NCBI RefSeq assembly: GCF_035594125.1
Contig: NC_087151.1
Location: 24,148,021 to 24,212,020 of the forward strand
Length of the DNA stretch: 64,000 nt
Direction: 5' to 3'
Source: Scylla paramamosain
Taxonomy: Eukaryota > Arthropoda > Malacostraca > Decapoda > Portunidae
A program made the position numbers and the translations under genes. How positions within the stretch are numbered: position 1 is the stretch's first letter; the number at the start of each line of letters is the position of its first letter. The notes beneath the pieces were generated by a model. The model searched no databases and had not been told where the DNA came from. It saw only the letters and a list, made by a program, of their open reading frames with translations. Positions 15,170-31,139 of this stretch are shown piece after piece.

Positions 15170-16033
15170 TGTAATGAGTGCAAAACTAGGGCACAGTTAA
15201 CCTACCTTAAATAGGCTCACCAAGCACTCACCACAAGAACCCACTGATTAATTTAAACCTCCTGCTTAGGTTCACAGAAACCCGGGCCACAATTTAAAAA
15301 TTTAATGGTTGAGTACATAATAAAGAAAACACAAATGAGTACATAATAAAGAAAACACAAATAAAATATGAGTGCTTAACACTCTTAGAGGCCACACTGC
15401 TGGCACTCCAAAATACCTGATCCCATGAGAAAATGGGTAAATCCACATACAAATAAACAGGAGAAATAAACACTTCACGCACCAACACAAGAAATGTTAT
15501 ATGCCACTGACACTGTCCCACCCTAACCAGTACCCCCAGGACCCTCACACCCTATAGGCCCAACCGCACACCGACCCAACGCGCTGAAGGTACACCACTA
15601 CCATTACCCTGAAGTACTGCAGCTCTTCCTCCATGCACGGCGGTACTAACACCATAGCAGCCAGGGACAGCAAGTTCCTCACTGCAGCCTCCTTAGTTCA
15701 CAGTATCTGCTACGGTGCCACCTCACTGACGTAACACAGCACACTGCCAAGACCAAACTCCTGCCAACCAAGCGTACAAATCACCACCCTATCCCCCAAT
15801 AATGTCCCCCAATGTACACTGTTTCACCATGAAAGAATACAACAAATCCCAATAACATACCTGCAAATCAAATGGCAAATCCACCACTACTCTGCACCCT
15901 GTCTCTCTCTCGCTCGCCTCTCCCGCCAAAATCCCCACAACAACAAACCTTCAGGGCCTTAAGACTCGTTTTGGCGGGCCTCGCTGACTAGTCTGTGAGC
16001 CTCTCGCAGGCGCGCCCACTTCAACTTCTTACA
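15170..16033. mobile_element. Solo LTR, 864 bp, with 4-bp target duplication
   Basis: The insert starts TGTAATGAG and ends CTTCTTACA, giving inverted termini TGTAA/TTACA. TAAA flanks both sides (15166-15169 and 16034-16037). The right arm has the empty site near 61173: removing the insert and one TAAA recreates the sequence there. Size, TG...CA ends and 4-bp duplication fit an LTR of a Ty3/gypsy-type element after recombination between its LTRs. It is unrelated to the 486-bp LTR at 50577. It contains a 25-bp tandem duplication (two copies starting near 15309 and 15334) and a small CT run near 15900. Transcription direction is undecided. Confidence 0.85.
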
Positions 16034-16891
16034 TAAATGTTTTTGAACTTCTTAGGTATCAAAATGCCAAACTCCATGCAAAGCACACCATACTGGAAAA
16101 GAAAGCAACATTACCCAAAAACTTTTCTTGTGAGTGTTTTTCAATACGCTAAAACAGATGGAAAGTATTCTTAATGGAGAAAGAGAAGAACTTTATCAAA
16201 AAAGAGTATTTTGAGCTTGTTACTTACCAGAATATTAAAATGCATTTAAAGAAACCTATATAAAGAAACAGAATAGCATTACCTCCCCCACCAAAAAAAA
16301 ATAAAAAAATTGAATTTATTAGGTACTAAAAACATGTGTTTTGACAGTTTTTCAGTCTATTAGGAGACATATTGGTTAAACACATGCAAATCAACTAATA
16401 AGGGAAAACTAAATAATATTACCGCAAACGTCTCTTATGAATGTTTTTAATGTTCATAGGTAGTGAAACGCTAAAACAAATTAATATTACTCTATACTGA
16501 GAAACAGAACATCACTACCTAAAACGACTGTCATGAGTCTGTTTCACCATGTTGGGTAACAAAACGCTAAAATTCATAAAAAGAAAGCAGAACATTTCCT
16601 TAAGCGTGTGTTTTAAGTGTTTTACTGTTTGATTGTAACAAAAAGCCAAGACACATGAAAAGTAGTCAGCATAGGAAAACGAAAACATAATCATAAACGT
16701 GAATTATGAGTGTTTTTAATTTTCTAAGCTATCAGAACGCTAAAACACGTAAATAGTACTCTATATTGAGGAAGAGAACATAACCAAACACGTGTATTAT
16801 GAGCCTTATACACCATGTTAGGTACCAAAACGCCAAAATGCTTACCAAGAAAATCCATATGAAAAACCACAACCACAATATCAAACACCTG

Positions 16892-17651
<760 letters not shown>

Positions 17652-18612
17652 GCAAAGTGCATAGAAACCACACTATATTAGGAAGAAGAAAAATATTAAA
17701 AAAAAAAGTTGCTTTTGAGCGCTTTTATCTTCATACTTTCCAAAACGGTAAAAAGCATGCAAAACACAATTTATAGAGAAACAACAATTTCATTAAAAAG
17801 TTGATTGTGAGTGGTTTTGAGCATGTTATTAACCAAAACGCCTAGATGAATACAGAGAAACCTATATGAAGAAACAGAACAACATTACCTAATTTTTTTT
17901 TTTTTTAACCTGTTGGATAGCAAAAGACCAAAATGCATTTATAGCACACTATATTGGAAAAGAAAACAGCATTACCAACAATGTTTCTTTTCAGAGTTTT
18001 CCAGCTTCTTACGTACCAAAACGCTAAAAATGCATGCAAAACGCCTAAATGCATGCAAAGAACTTATATAGGATAATGAATCGACATTACCAAAAACGGG
18101 TAATTTGCGTTTTTTTTTTTCAGGATTTCAGACACCAAAACACACACACACAAAAAAAGAATAAATAAATAAATAAAGATATAAAAAAAATATATTGAAG
18201 AACAAAACAATATTATTAAAATTATGTCTTTTCAGTGTTTTTAAGCTTGTTACGTACCTAAACTCTGAAATGCATTCAAATTAATCTTTCTGGAGGAGCA
18301 TAACAACATTATCAAAAACGTGTGTTTTGAGTATTTCTGAGTTCATTATATACTAAAATTCCTATACAAATGCAATGATGGGAAACGAAAAGATATTACC
18401 ACAAACCTGTCTTATGAGTGATTTTAGGTTCTTAGATGCTAAAACGTTGAAACAAATTAATAGATATTACACAATATTAAGAAATAGAACATAGTCATCA
18501 AAAACGTTTATTATGAGTGTGATTCACCATTTATGGTACCAGAATGATAAAAATGGATACAAACAACCCTTTCTAGAGAAACAGAACAACATTTCCAAAA
18601 ACCTGTGTTTTA

Positions 18613-19318
18613 ATCCAAATCTTGATGTTGTTTTTATGTGTGCAATGACTTAACCTGCTCTCGCGCCCACGCTATCGAATTTTCAGAGTTTTATACTGTC
18701 TGGCTACGACTACAGAGTCAATCTCAAACTAAATTTATCCGTGCTGTATTCCTCTCACCTATCTCCTCTGACAATAAGAAAATTCTTTGCCTGCATTATT
18801 TTCAAAGTGGAGCACATTATTTCTTCCCTTTTACAGAGATCACCATTATTTGAGACTTCAGTGTTACCTCCAGCTTTGGCTTTCCTCTCACTTCACTGAC
18901 CATCCTAGTGAAGTAGCCTTCAATTATGCTCCTTGACCTAGTGTAATTGGTGCAACATCCTAGCTGTATTCCTCGCCGTCCTCGAGATACGCCAGGTATT
19001 CTTGACATTTTCATTACCTCTAATCCTTCTGCTTATGCTGTTACCATCTCTTCTCAATTGGGCTCCTCCGATCACAATTTCATATCTGTATCTTGTCCTG
19101 TCGCTCCAATCCTTCTTTTGGATCACCCTAAGCGGAGTTGCCTCTGGCGTTTTGCCTCTGTTTGTTGGAACGACCTGAGGAGGTATTTTGCTGATTTTTC
19201 TTGGAAGGACTACTGCATCCATGTCAGAGACCCGTATCTGTGTGCCGAGTGCATAACAGAAGAGATAATGTCTGGCATAGAGGCAGATATACATTCCTCA
19301 CTCTTTTTCTCGACCTAA
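18613..19318 (+). pseudogene. Endonuclease domain remnant, copy 2L
   Basis: Second half of the apurinic-like endonuclease: the AVFLSPISSDNKK segment near 18745, then FTEITII followed by a TGA (18850-18852) exactly where the Gly of the catalytic GDFN motif should be. After further stops near 18930 the frame is open again for [14 protein letters not shown] and [10 protein letters not shown] (near 19070), which keeps the catalytic Asp-His pair. The N-terminal third is missing. The identical TGA is present in copy 2R. Confidence 0.85.
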
Positions 19319-19567
19319 ACCCTCCAAACCTTTGTTTAACACAGCCTGATCTCATGCTGTATATAATTGAAAGGTGGCCCACAAAAAAGTACTTCCAACA
19401 CCATAATCTCATGAACTTTATATGTCTGCCCGGGACCATGCCAAGTCTGTTCTCTAAGTAGCCAAAACTTCCTTCATTAAAAGAAAGTGTCAAAATCTTT
19501 CAAGATCTAACTCCCCTCGTGACTTCTGGCATCTATCCAAAAACATCTCCAATAACTTTGTTTCTTT

Positions 19568-21190
19568 TTTTTATCTCCTTTATTTCAAACAGATGGCACC
19601 ATTGCTATCACATCTATTTCTAAAACTGAACTCTTCGCTCAAACCTTTGCTATCCTGCCTCTCCTCCACCCTCTGACTACTTCTTTCAACCTATTAAAAT
19701 TCTTCGTAATGAAGTTTTCCATGCCCTCGTTAGCCTAAAACCTCTGAAGGCTTATGAACATGATGGGGTCCCTCTTCTTCTACGAAACCGTGTCTCTGTG
19801 CTGGCACCTTGCCTAGTGAAACTCTTTCAACTCTGCATCTCAATATCTACCTTTCCTTCTTGCTGGAAGTTTACCTACATTCAGCCTTTTCCGAAAAATG
19901 GTGGGCATTTTAATCCCTCAAACTACTGTCCTATTGCTTTAATTTCCTACCTATCTAAAGCTTTTGAATCTACCTTCAACAGGGAGATTATTAAACATAT
20001 ATCACTTGACAAACTTCTATCTAATCGCCAGTTTGGGTTCCGTCAAGGCCGCTCTACTGGTGATCTGGCTTTCCTTATTGAATCTCGGTCATCCTCTTTG
20101 AGAGATTTTGGTAAAATTTTGCTGTTGCCTTACACATATTATTTTCTTTTTTAATAGAGTCTGGCCTAAAACTTTGATTTCCAAACTACCCACCTACAGC
20201 TTCTTTTCTTCTCTCTTTATCTTCATCACAAGTTTCCTTTCTGACCGTTCTATTGCTCCTGTGGTAGACGGTCACTGTTCTTCTAAATCTATTAACAGAG
20301 GTGTTCCTAAGTGTACTGTCCTGTCACCCACTGTCATCCCATTACTCATTAACGATCTTCTAAACCAAACATATTATCCTATCCAATCCAACGCTGATGA
20401 TACCACCCTGCATTTTTCCACTTCTTTCTATAGACGTTCAACCCTTCCGGAAGTAAACAGTTCACGCAAGGATGCCTAACTTTCGATCTCTCTAAAATTT
20501 CTGATTAATTGTTTGCATTAATTGTTTAATGCCTTAAAAACTCAATTCCTCCACCAATCAAATCAACACAACCTTCCAGACAACTATCCTCTCTTGTATA
20601 AACACAATCAATTTTTCATTTCTTCTACACTGAACATGTTTTTTTTTTTTTTTTTATAACCTAAACTAGAAACTTCAAAACTCATCTCCAGCTAAAAACG
20701 CTTCTTTGAAGTTAGATGTTCTGAGACTTCTACGACAATTTTTCTCATCCCCCCAGCTGCTAAGCCTTTACAAGGTCCTTATCCGTCCATGCATGGAATA
20801 TGCTTCACATGTTTGGAGGATTCCACTCATACGGCTATTTTAGACGGAATGGAATCAAAAGATTTTCGTATCATCAACTCTCCTCTAACTGACTGGCATC
20901 AGCTTCTTTCTCACCGACGCAATGTTAAATCTTTAGCTACCCTCTACCGCTATTTTCATGCTAACTGCTCTTCTGATCTTGCTAACTACATGCCTCCCCT
21001 CCGCCTGCGGCCTCTCTGCACAATACTTTCTTCTTTCTCCCACTCCTATTCTGTCCATCTCTCTAATGCAAGAGTTAACCAGTATTCTCAATCATTAATT
21101 CCTTTCTCTGGTAAAGTTTGGAACTCCATGCCTGATTATGTGTTTCCACCTTCCTATAAATTGAAATCCTTCAAGACACTTATCATTTAA
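19568..21190 (+). pseudogene. Reverse transcriptase remnant, copy 2L
   Basis: RT fragments: FPSCWKFTYIQPFPKNGG near 19855, FGFRQGRSTGDLAFL near 20033, RVWPKTLISKLP near 20155, FLSDRSIAPVVDGHCSS near 20235. The catalytic box near 20390 reads NADD instead of YADD. The post-RT tail (RYFHANCSSDLANYMPP near 20950 to KVWNSMPDYVFPPSYKL near 21125) is open for 133 codons up to the stop at 21188. A frameshift lies near 20130 and stops lie between 20480 and 20780. Not functional. Confidence 0.88.
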
Positions 21191-21338
21191 GACACTTATG
21201 CATTTTTGACTGCCGCTTCGGAACCTGTTCAGGGACCATTGTCTCAGCGGGTTATTTATTTATTTTTTTTCTATTTATTTTGTATATATTTTTTTGTTGG
21301 TGGGGGATTTTTGTTGCACTTGGCCTGTGTCCCTACAT

Positions 21339-25240
<3,902 letters not shown>

Positions 25241-25417
25241 ATTTTTATTTTTAATTTATTTATTTTTTTTTTTATGTAGGAGAGACACTGGCCGGAGGCA
25301 ACAAAAATCCAATAAAAAAAACAATAATAATAAAAAAAAAAAAAGCCCACTGAGATGCCACTCCCAGAAAAGGGTCTAGAGCAGTAGTCAAAAACTGAAG
25401 GATAAGTGTCTTTAACC

Positions 25418-26840
25418 TCACCCTTGAAGGAATTCGTCATAGGAAGATGGAAATGCAGAAGCAGGCAGGGAGTTCCAGAATTTACCAGAGAAAGGGATAA
25501 ATGACTGAGAATGCTGGTTAACTCTTGCATTAGAGAGATGGACAGAATTGGGGTGGGAGAAAGAAGAAAGTCTTGTGCAGTGAAGCCGCGGGAGGAGGGG
25601 AGGCACGCAGTTAGCAGGATCAGAAGAGCAGTTAGCATGAAAATACCGGTAGAAGATAGTTAGAGATGCAATATTGCAGCGATGAGAGAGAGGCTGAAGA
25701 CAATCAGCTAGATAAGAGGAGGTGATGAGACGAAAAGCTTTTGATTCCACCCTGTCTAGAAGAGCAGCATGAGTGAAATCCTCCCAGACATGTGAACCAT
25801 ACTTCATACATGGACAGATAAGGCCCTTGTACAGAGTTAGCAGAAGGGGGGGTGGTGTTAGAAAAACTGGCGGAGACGTCTCAGAACGCCTAACTTTATA
25901 GAAGCTGTTTTAGCTAGAGATGAGGTATGAGGTTTCCACTTCAGATTATAAGTAAAGGACAGACCGAGGATGCTCAGTGTAGAAAAGGGGAACAGTTGAG
26001 TGTCATTGAGGAAGAGGGGATAGTTGTCTGGAAGGTTGTGTCAAGTTCATAAATGGAGGAACTGGGTTTTGAGGCACGGAACAATACCATATTTGCTCTG
26101 CCCCAATCAGAAATTTTAGAAAGATCAGAAGTCAGGCGTTCTGTGGCTTCCCTGCATGAAATGTTTACTTCTGAAGTCTATGAAAAGACATGGAAAAGTG
26201 CAGGGTGTTATCATCAGCGTAGAAGTGAATAGGACAAGAAGTTTGATCTAGAAGGTCATTGATGAATAATAAGAAGAGAGTGGGGGACAGGAAAGTATCC
26301 TGAAGAACACCACTGTTAATAGATTTAGAAGAACAGCTTTGTGCCAGACTCTATCAAAAGCTTTTGATATATCCAAGGCAACAGCAAAAGTTTCTTCCTG
26401 TTGAGGATAGATTCAAAATCTTTAGATAGGCACGACGGTAGTCTGAGGGATTAGAACGGTCACCCTCTTTAGGAACAGGTTGAATGTAGGCAAACTTCCA
26501 GCAAGAAGGAAAGATAGATGTTGATAGACCGAGCTGAAAGAGTTTGAATAAGCAAGGTGCAAGCACGGAGGCACAGTTTCGGAGAACAATAGGAGGGACC
26601 CCATCAGGTGCATAAGCCTTCAGAGCATTTAGGCCAGCATGGAAAGCATCATTGCGAAGAATTTTAATAGGTAGCATGAAGTAGTCAGAGGGTGGAGGAA
26701 AGGGAGGAACAAGCCTTGAATCGTCCAAGGTAGAGTTTTTAGCAAAGGTTTAAGCGAAGATTTCAGCTTTAGAGATAGATGTGATAGCAGTGGTGCCATC
26801 TGGTTGAAATAAAGGAGAGAAAGAAGAAGAAGCAAAGTTA
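25418..26840 (-). pseudogene. Reverse transcriptase remnant with core deletion, copy 3L
   Basis: From the right: FHAGLNALKAYAPDGVPP near 26640, FPSCWKFAYIQPVPKEGD near 26520, then a jump to FCCCLGYIKSF near 26390. The part that normally spans the RT template-grip motifs is deleted, as in copy 3R. The YADD-encoding region is near 26215, in a disrupted frame. The C-terminal tail (MKYGSHVWEDFTHAALLDRV near 25800 to SGKFWNSLPASAF near 25460) is open for 129 codons. Confidence 0.87.
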
Positions 26841-27032
26841 TTGGAGATATTTTTGGCTAGGTGTCAAAAGTCACAAGGGGAGTTAGATCTTAAAAAAAAA
26901 TTTTGACACTTTCTGTTAATGAAGGAGTTTTTGGCTTGTTGGAGAACAGACTTTGCATGGTTCCGGGAAGAAATATAAAGTGCATGAGATTCTGGTAATG
27001 GAAGGCTTAAGTACTTTTGGTGGGCCACCTGT

Positions 27033-27914
27033 CTATAGCATATATATAACAGGACAACAAGCTGTGTTAAACCAAGGTTTGCAAGGTTTAGGTCGAGAAA
27101 AAGAGGGAAGAATGTACGCCTCTATGCCAGACACTATCATCTCTGTTATGCGCTCGACACACAAAGACGGGTTTCTGACACGGAAACAGTAGTCATTCCA
27201 AGGAAAATCAGCTAAATAGTCAGGTCCCCCCAACTATCAGAGGCAAAACGACAGAGGCATCTTCGCTTAGGTGGATCCTGAGATGGGATTGGAGCGAGAG
27301 GACAAGATACAGATATGAGATTGTGATCGGAGGAGTCCAATGGAGAAGAAAGGGTGACAGCATAATCGGGATTAGAGGTCAGGAAAAGGTCAAGAATGTT
27401 AGGCGTATCTCCAAGACTGTCAGGAATACGAGTAGGGTGTTGCACCAATTGCTCTAGGTCGTGGAGGATAGCAAAGTTGAAGGCTAGTTCACCAGGATGG
27501 TCAGTGAAGGGAGAGGAAACCCCAAGCTGGTGGTGAACATTGAAGTCTCCAAGAATGGAGATCGCTGCAAAAGGGAAGAGAGTCAGAATGTGCTCACTTT
27601 GGAAGTTTAGTCAAAGAATTTCTTATTGTCAGAGGAGTTAGGTGAGAGGTATACGGCACAGATAAATTTAGTTTGAGAGTGACTCTGTAGCCGTAGCCAG
27701 ATAGTGGAAAACTCGGAAGATTCAAGAGCGTGGGAACGAGAGCCGTTGCGCACATACACGCAACATCCAGCTTTGGATTGAAAATGAGGATAGGGAAAGT
27801 AGGAGGGAACAGAAAAGGGGCTACTGTCAGTTGCCTCAGACACCTGAGTTCAGTGAGGAAAAGATGAGGTTTAAAAGAGAAAAGCTGGTGTTTTACAGAT
27901 TGAAAATTAGATTA
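27033..27914 (-). pseudogene. Endonuclease domain remnant, copy 3L
   Basis: Reading leftward: [19 protein letters not shown] near 27830, CCVYVRNGSRSHAL near 27755 (several residues lost compared with copy 4R), [16 protein letters not shown] near 27655, then frame loss. [17 protein letters not shown] near 27390 and [10 protein letters not shown] near 27330 retain the catalytic Asp-His pair. The GDFN-encoding stretch near 27545 is out of frame with its neighbours. Same lesions as copy 3R. Confidence 0.85.
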
Positions 27915-29935
27915 GTATGAAACCTAACTACATTACCAAAAACCTGTATTATGAATGTTTTGAACTTGTCAGGTACCAAACCGCCAAAATTCATGCAAAG
28001 CACACTATTTTGGAAAAGAATACATTATCAAAAACGTGGCTTTTGAGTGTTTTCAGCTACTTATATACCAAAACGATAAAACTCATGGAAAACACCCTTT
28101 ATAGAGATTAACCTCATCAAAATAGTGTATCTCGAGAGTTTTTGAGCTTGTTAGGTATCAAATCTCCAAAATGGTTGCAAAGCATCGTTTAAGGGTAATG
28201 AAACGACATTACAAGAAACGTGTCATTTGCTTGTTTATTTTATTTTATTTGTTTAGCAAATTAGGCACCAAAATGCTAGAAAGTATGGAAAAAACTCTAT
28301 TTAGAAAACTAAACAACTTTAACAAATTGTGTGTTTTCAGCTTTTTTTTAGCTTCTTACATAAGAAATCTTTAAAAATACATACAAAACACCTTGTCTGG
28401 AGGAACAGAACAGCATTACTAAAAAACATGTGTTTTGGGTTTTTTTTTTAGTTTATTAGGTACCAAAACACATGCAAATTATTTCAAACGTGTCATATGA
28501 GTGTTTTTTAAGGCTCTTAGATGTTGAAACGCTAAAGCATATGAATATTAATCAAAATTGAGGAAGAGAACATCACTACTAAAAACTTGTATTTTGAATG
28601 TTATTCATCATGTTAGGTCATAAATCGCCAAAATGCATACAAAAACCATTTCTGATAAAAAAAAAAAAGTATTTCCAAAAATGTGTGTTTTAAGTGTTTT
28701 TCAGTTTGTTAAGTACCAAAACACCAAAACACTTGCAAAATATCAATATGGGAAAAATTAGTTATATAATCACAAACAAGTGTTACGTGTGTTTTTGATG
28801 TTCTAATGTATCAGAAAGCACGTGAATAGTACCCTATATTAAGAAACAGAACAGTATTTTTCACCATGTTAGGTACCAAAACGTCAAAATGCATGCAAAA
28901 AAAAAAACAAAACAAAAAAACAGAACTACATTACCAAAAAATTGTATGTTCAATGTTTTTTTTTTATATTGTTAGATACCAAAACGCCAAAGTGCGTAAA
29001 AAGTACAATGTATTGGAAAAGAAAACAACTTTACCAAAAACGTTTCCTTTAAGTGTTTTCGGATTCTTACAAACCAAAACTCTAAAACGCATGCTAAACA
29101 CCCTTTTGGAGAAACAGAACAACTTTATCAAAAAATATATTTTGAGTGTTTTGAGCTAGTTAGTTATTAAAGCCCCAAATGCATGCGAAGCATCCTATAT
29201 GGGATAACGTAACAATATTACCAGAAACGTGTTATTTGCTTGTTTCTAAACATTTTAGGCACCTAAACGCTAAAAAGCATGGAAAACACCCTTAAAAGGA
29301 CAACTAAACAATGTTATCAAAATTGTGTCTTTCCAGTGTTTATGAGCTTTTTAGGTACCAAAACTCTAATATGCATCCAAAACACCCATTCTCGAGGAAC
29401 AGAAAAAACATTACCAAAAAGGTGTGCTTTTGAGTTTATTAGGTACGCCAAAACACATGCAAATTAGCCAATATTGGGAAACTAAATGATATTGTCAAAG
29501 ACGTGTCTTATGAGTGTTTTTTAGTTTCTTAGGTGTTAAAACACTACAACATATGAATAATACTCAAAGTTGAGTAACAGAATATCATTAATAAAAATGT
29601 GTATTATGAAAGTGATACACCATATTAGGTACAAAATCTTAAATTTTTGGAGAAACAAAAAACGTTTGTTTTATTTTATTTTTTTAAGTTTATAAGTACT
29701 AAAAGGCCAAAAAACATGCAAAGTAGCCAATATAGGGATACCAAAAGATATAATCACAACCGTGTATTACGACTGTTTTCGATTTTGTTAGATATCAGAA
29801 CTCTAAAACACGTGAATAATACTCTATACTGACAAACAAAACAACTTTATGAAAAAAAAAAAAAAACGTGTGCTATGAGTCTTATTATTGTACGTTAAGT
29901 ACAAAAACGATGAAATGCATAAAAAAAGAAACTTA
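27915..29935 (+). repeat. Satellite array, plus orientation
   Basis: 11-monomer type. The ATTTGC-bearing variants at about 28223 and 29233 are 1.01 kb apart. It ends at an orientation switch near 29935. No gene seen. Confidence 0.85.
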
Positions 29936-30450
29936 CTTTTTTGGAAATGTTCTGTTTCTCCAGAAAAGTTCTTTGTATACATTTTTGGCGTTTTTGTACT
30001 TAATATGGTGAATGAGCCTCATAACAGACACTTTTAATAATAACGTTTTCTTTCTTAATATAGATTAATATTTATTCGTGTTAGCGTCTCATCACCTAAA
30101 AACCGTAAAAAACTCTCATAAGACACATGTGTGGAAATATCGCTTAGTTTCCCCATAATGGCCGATTTGTAAATGTCTAGGCGTTTTGGTATATAATGAA
30201 CTGAAAAAAAAAAAGACACTTAAAACATACATTATTGGTAATGTTGTTATGTTCCTCCGGACAGAGAGTTTTGCATGCATTTTAGAGTTTTGGTAAGTAA
30301 GAAGCTCAAAAAAAAAAAAAAAACACTCAAAAAACACTTTATTTGTGAGATTATTCTGTTTCTTCTTAAGGAATGTTTTTCATGAATTTTAGCGTTTTGA
30401 TACGCAAAACCTGAAAAAAAACGTTTTTGGTAGTTGTTTTATTTTCTAAT

Positions 30451-30480
30451 AAGATATCTTAAGATATCTTAAGATATCTA
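30451..30480. repeat. Three tandem AAGATATCTT palindromes
   Basis: The self-complementary 10-mer AAGATATCTT occurs about three times in a row (last copy imperfect). Its counterpart is at 44191-44218 on the right arm. Confidence 0.85.
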
Positions 30481-31110
30481 ACTAAATAAAAAAAAAACAG
30501 TCATAATGCAGGTTTTTAGTAATATAGATGTGTTTCTTAATATAGGTATATAGGTATATATACATACAGGTAAGCATTTTGAAGTTTTCGCATCTATCAT
30601 AGTGAATAAGATTCATAATTCATAACGCTTTTCTTAATGTTGTTCTGTTTCTGAATATAGAGTACTATTTTTGTGTTTTAGCGTCCTGATAGCTTTTGTT
30701 TGTGATTATTTCGTTTCGTTTCCCTATACTGGAACCTTTGCATAGGTTTTGGCATTTTGATATCTAACAAAAACACTTAAAACACACTTTTTTAAATATT
30801 ATATGCTGATTTTTTTTTATTTATTTATTTTTCTCCAGAAAGGGTTCTTTCTCTGCATTTTGACGTTTTGGTACGTAACATGGTGAATCACACTCATAAT
30901 ACACATTTTTGTAATGATTCTTTTTTTGTTCCCCCAATATAGAGGAATATTCATAAGTTTTAGCGTTTCAGCACCAAAGAATCTTAAAAAACACACATAA
31001 GATACGTTTGTGGTAATACCGTTTAGTTTCCTCATATGTGCTACATTGCATATGTTTAGGCGTTTTTGCACCTAATGAACTTAAAAACACTAAGTACACA
31101 CGTTTTTGAT

Positions 31111-31139
31111 AAAGTTATGTTCCTCCGGAACATAACTTT
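31111..31139. repeat. Perfect 13-bp inverted repeat with 3-base spacer
   Basis: Arms 31111-31123 and 31127-31139 are exact reverse complements (arm AAAGTTATGTTCC). A slightly altered version sits near 43888-43914 on the right arm, so it is older than the duplication. Confidence 0.9.

Larger units (their letters stand above)
18613..21338 (+). mobile_element. Jockey-like non-LTR retrotransposon, copy 2L (left arm)
   Basis: 5'-truncated inside the endonuclease domain at 18613; the 3' end is at the family terminus GGCCTGTGTCCCTACAT (21322-21338). The flanks AAAAACCTGTGTTTTA (18597-18612) and AAAAACGTGTTTTTAA (21339 on) look like a target duplication. On the right arm both flanks start AAAAACCTGT. 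The counterpart on the right arm (copy 2R) has the same truncation and the same stop codons, so the insertion predates the duplication. Confidence 0.92.
25241..27914 (-). mobile_element. Jockey-like non-LTR retrotransposon, copy 3L (left arm)
   Basis: Minus-strand element. It starts at 27914 at nearly the same internal endonuclease position as copy 1 and ends with the family terminus GGCCAGTGTCTCTCCTACAT (near 25292-25273) and an AAATAAATAAATT-type tail down to 25241. It shares with copy 3R a deletion of the core RT section between the palm-entry region and motif B. Flanks are plus-strand satellite on both sides; no clear target duplication. Confidence 0.92.

Noticed and set aside
15294..15548. 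Minus-strand frames inside the solo LTR
   Set aside because: Hydrophobic low-complexity readings, two overlapping frames, inside a defined insertion without coding features.
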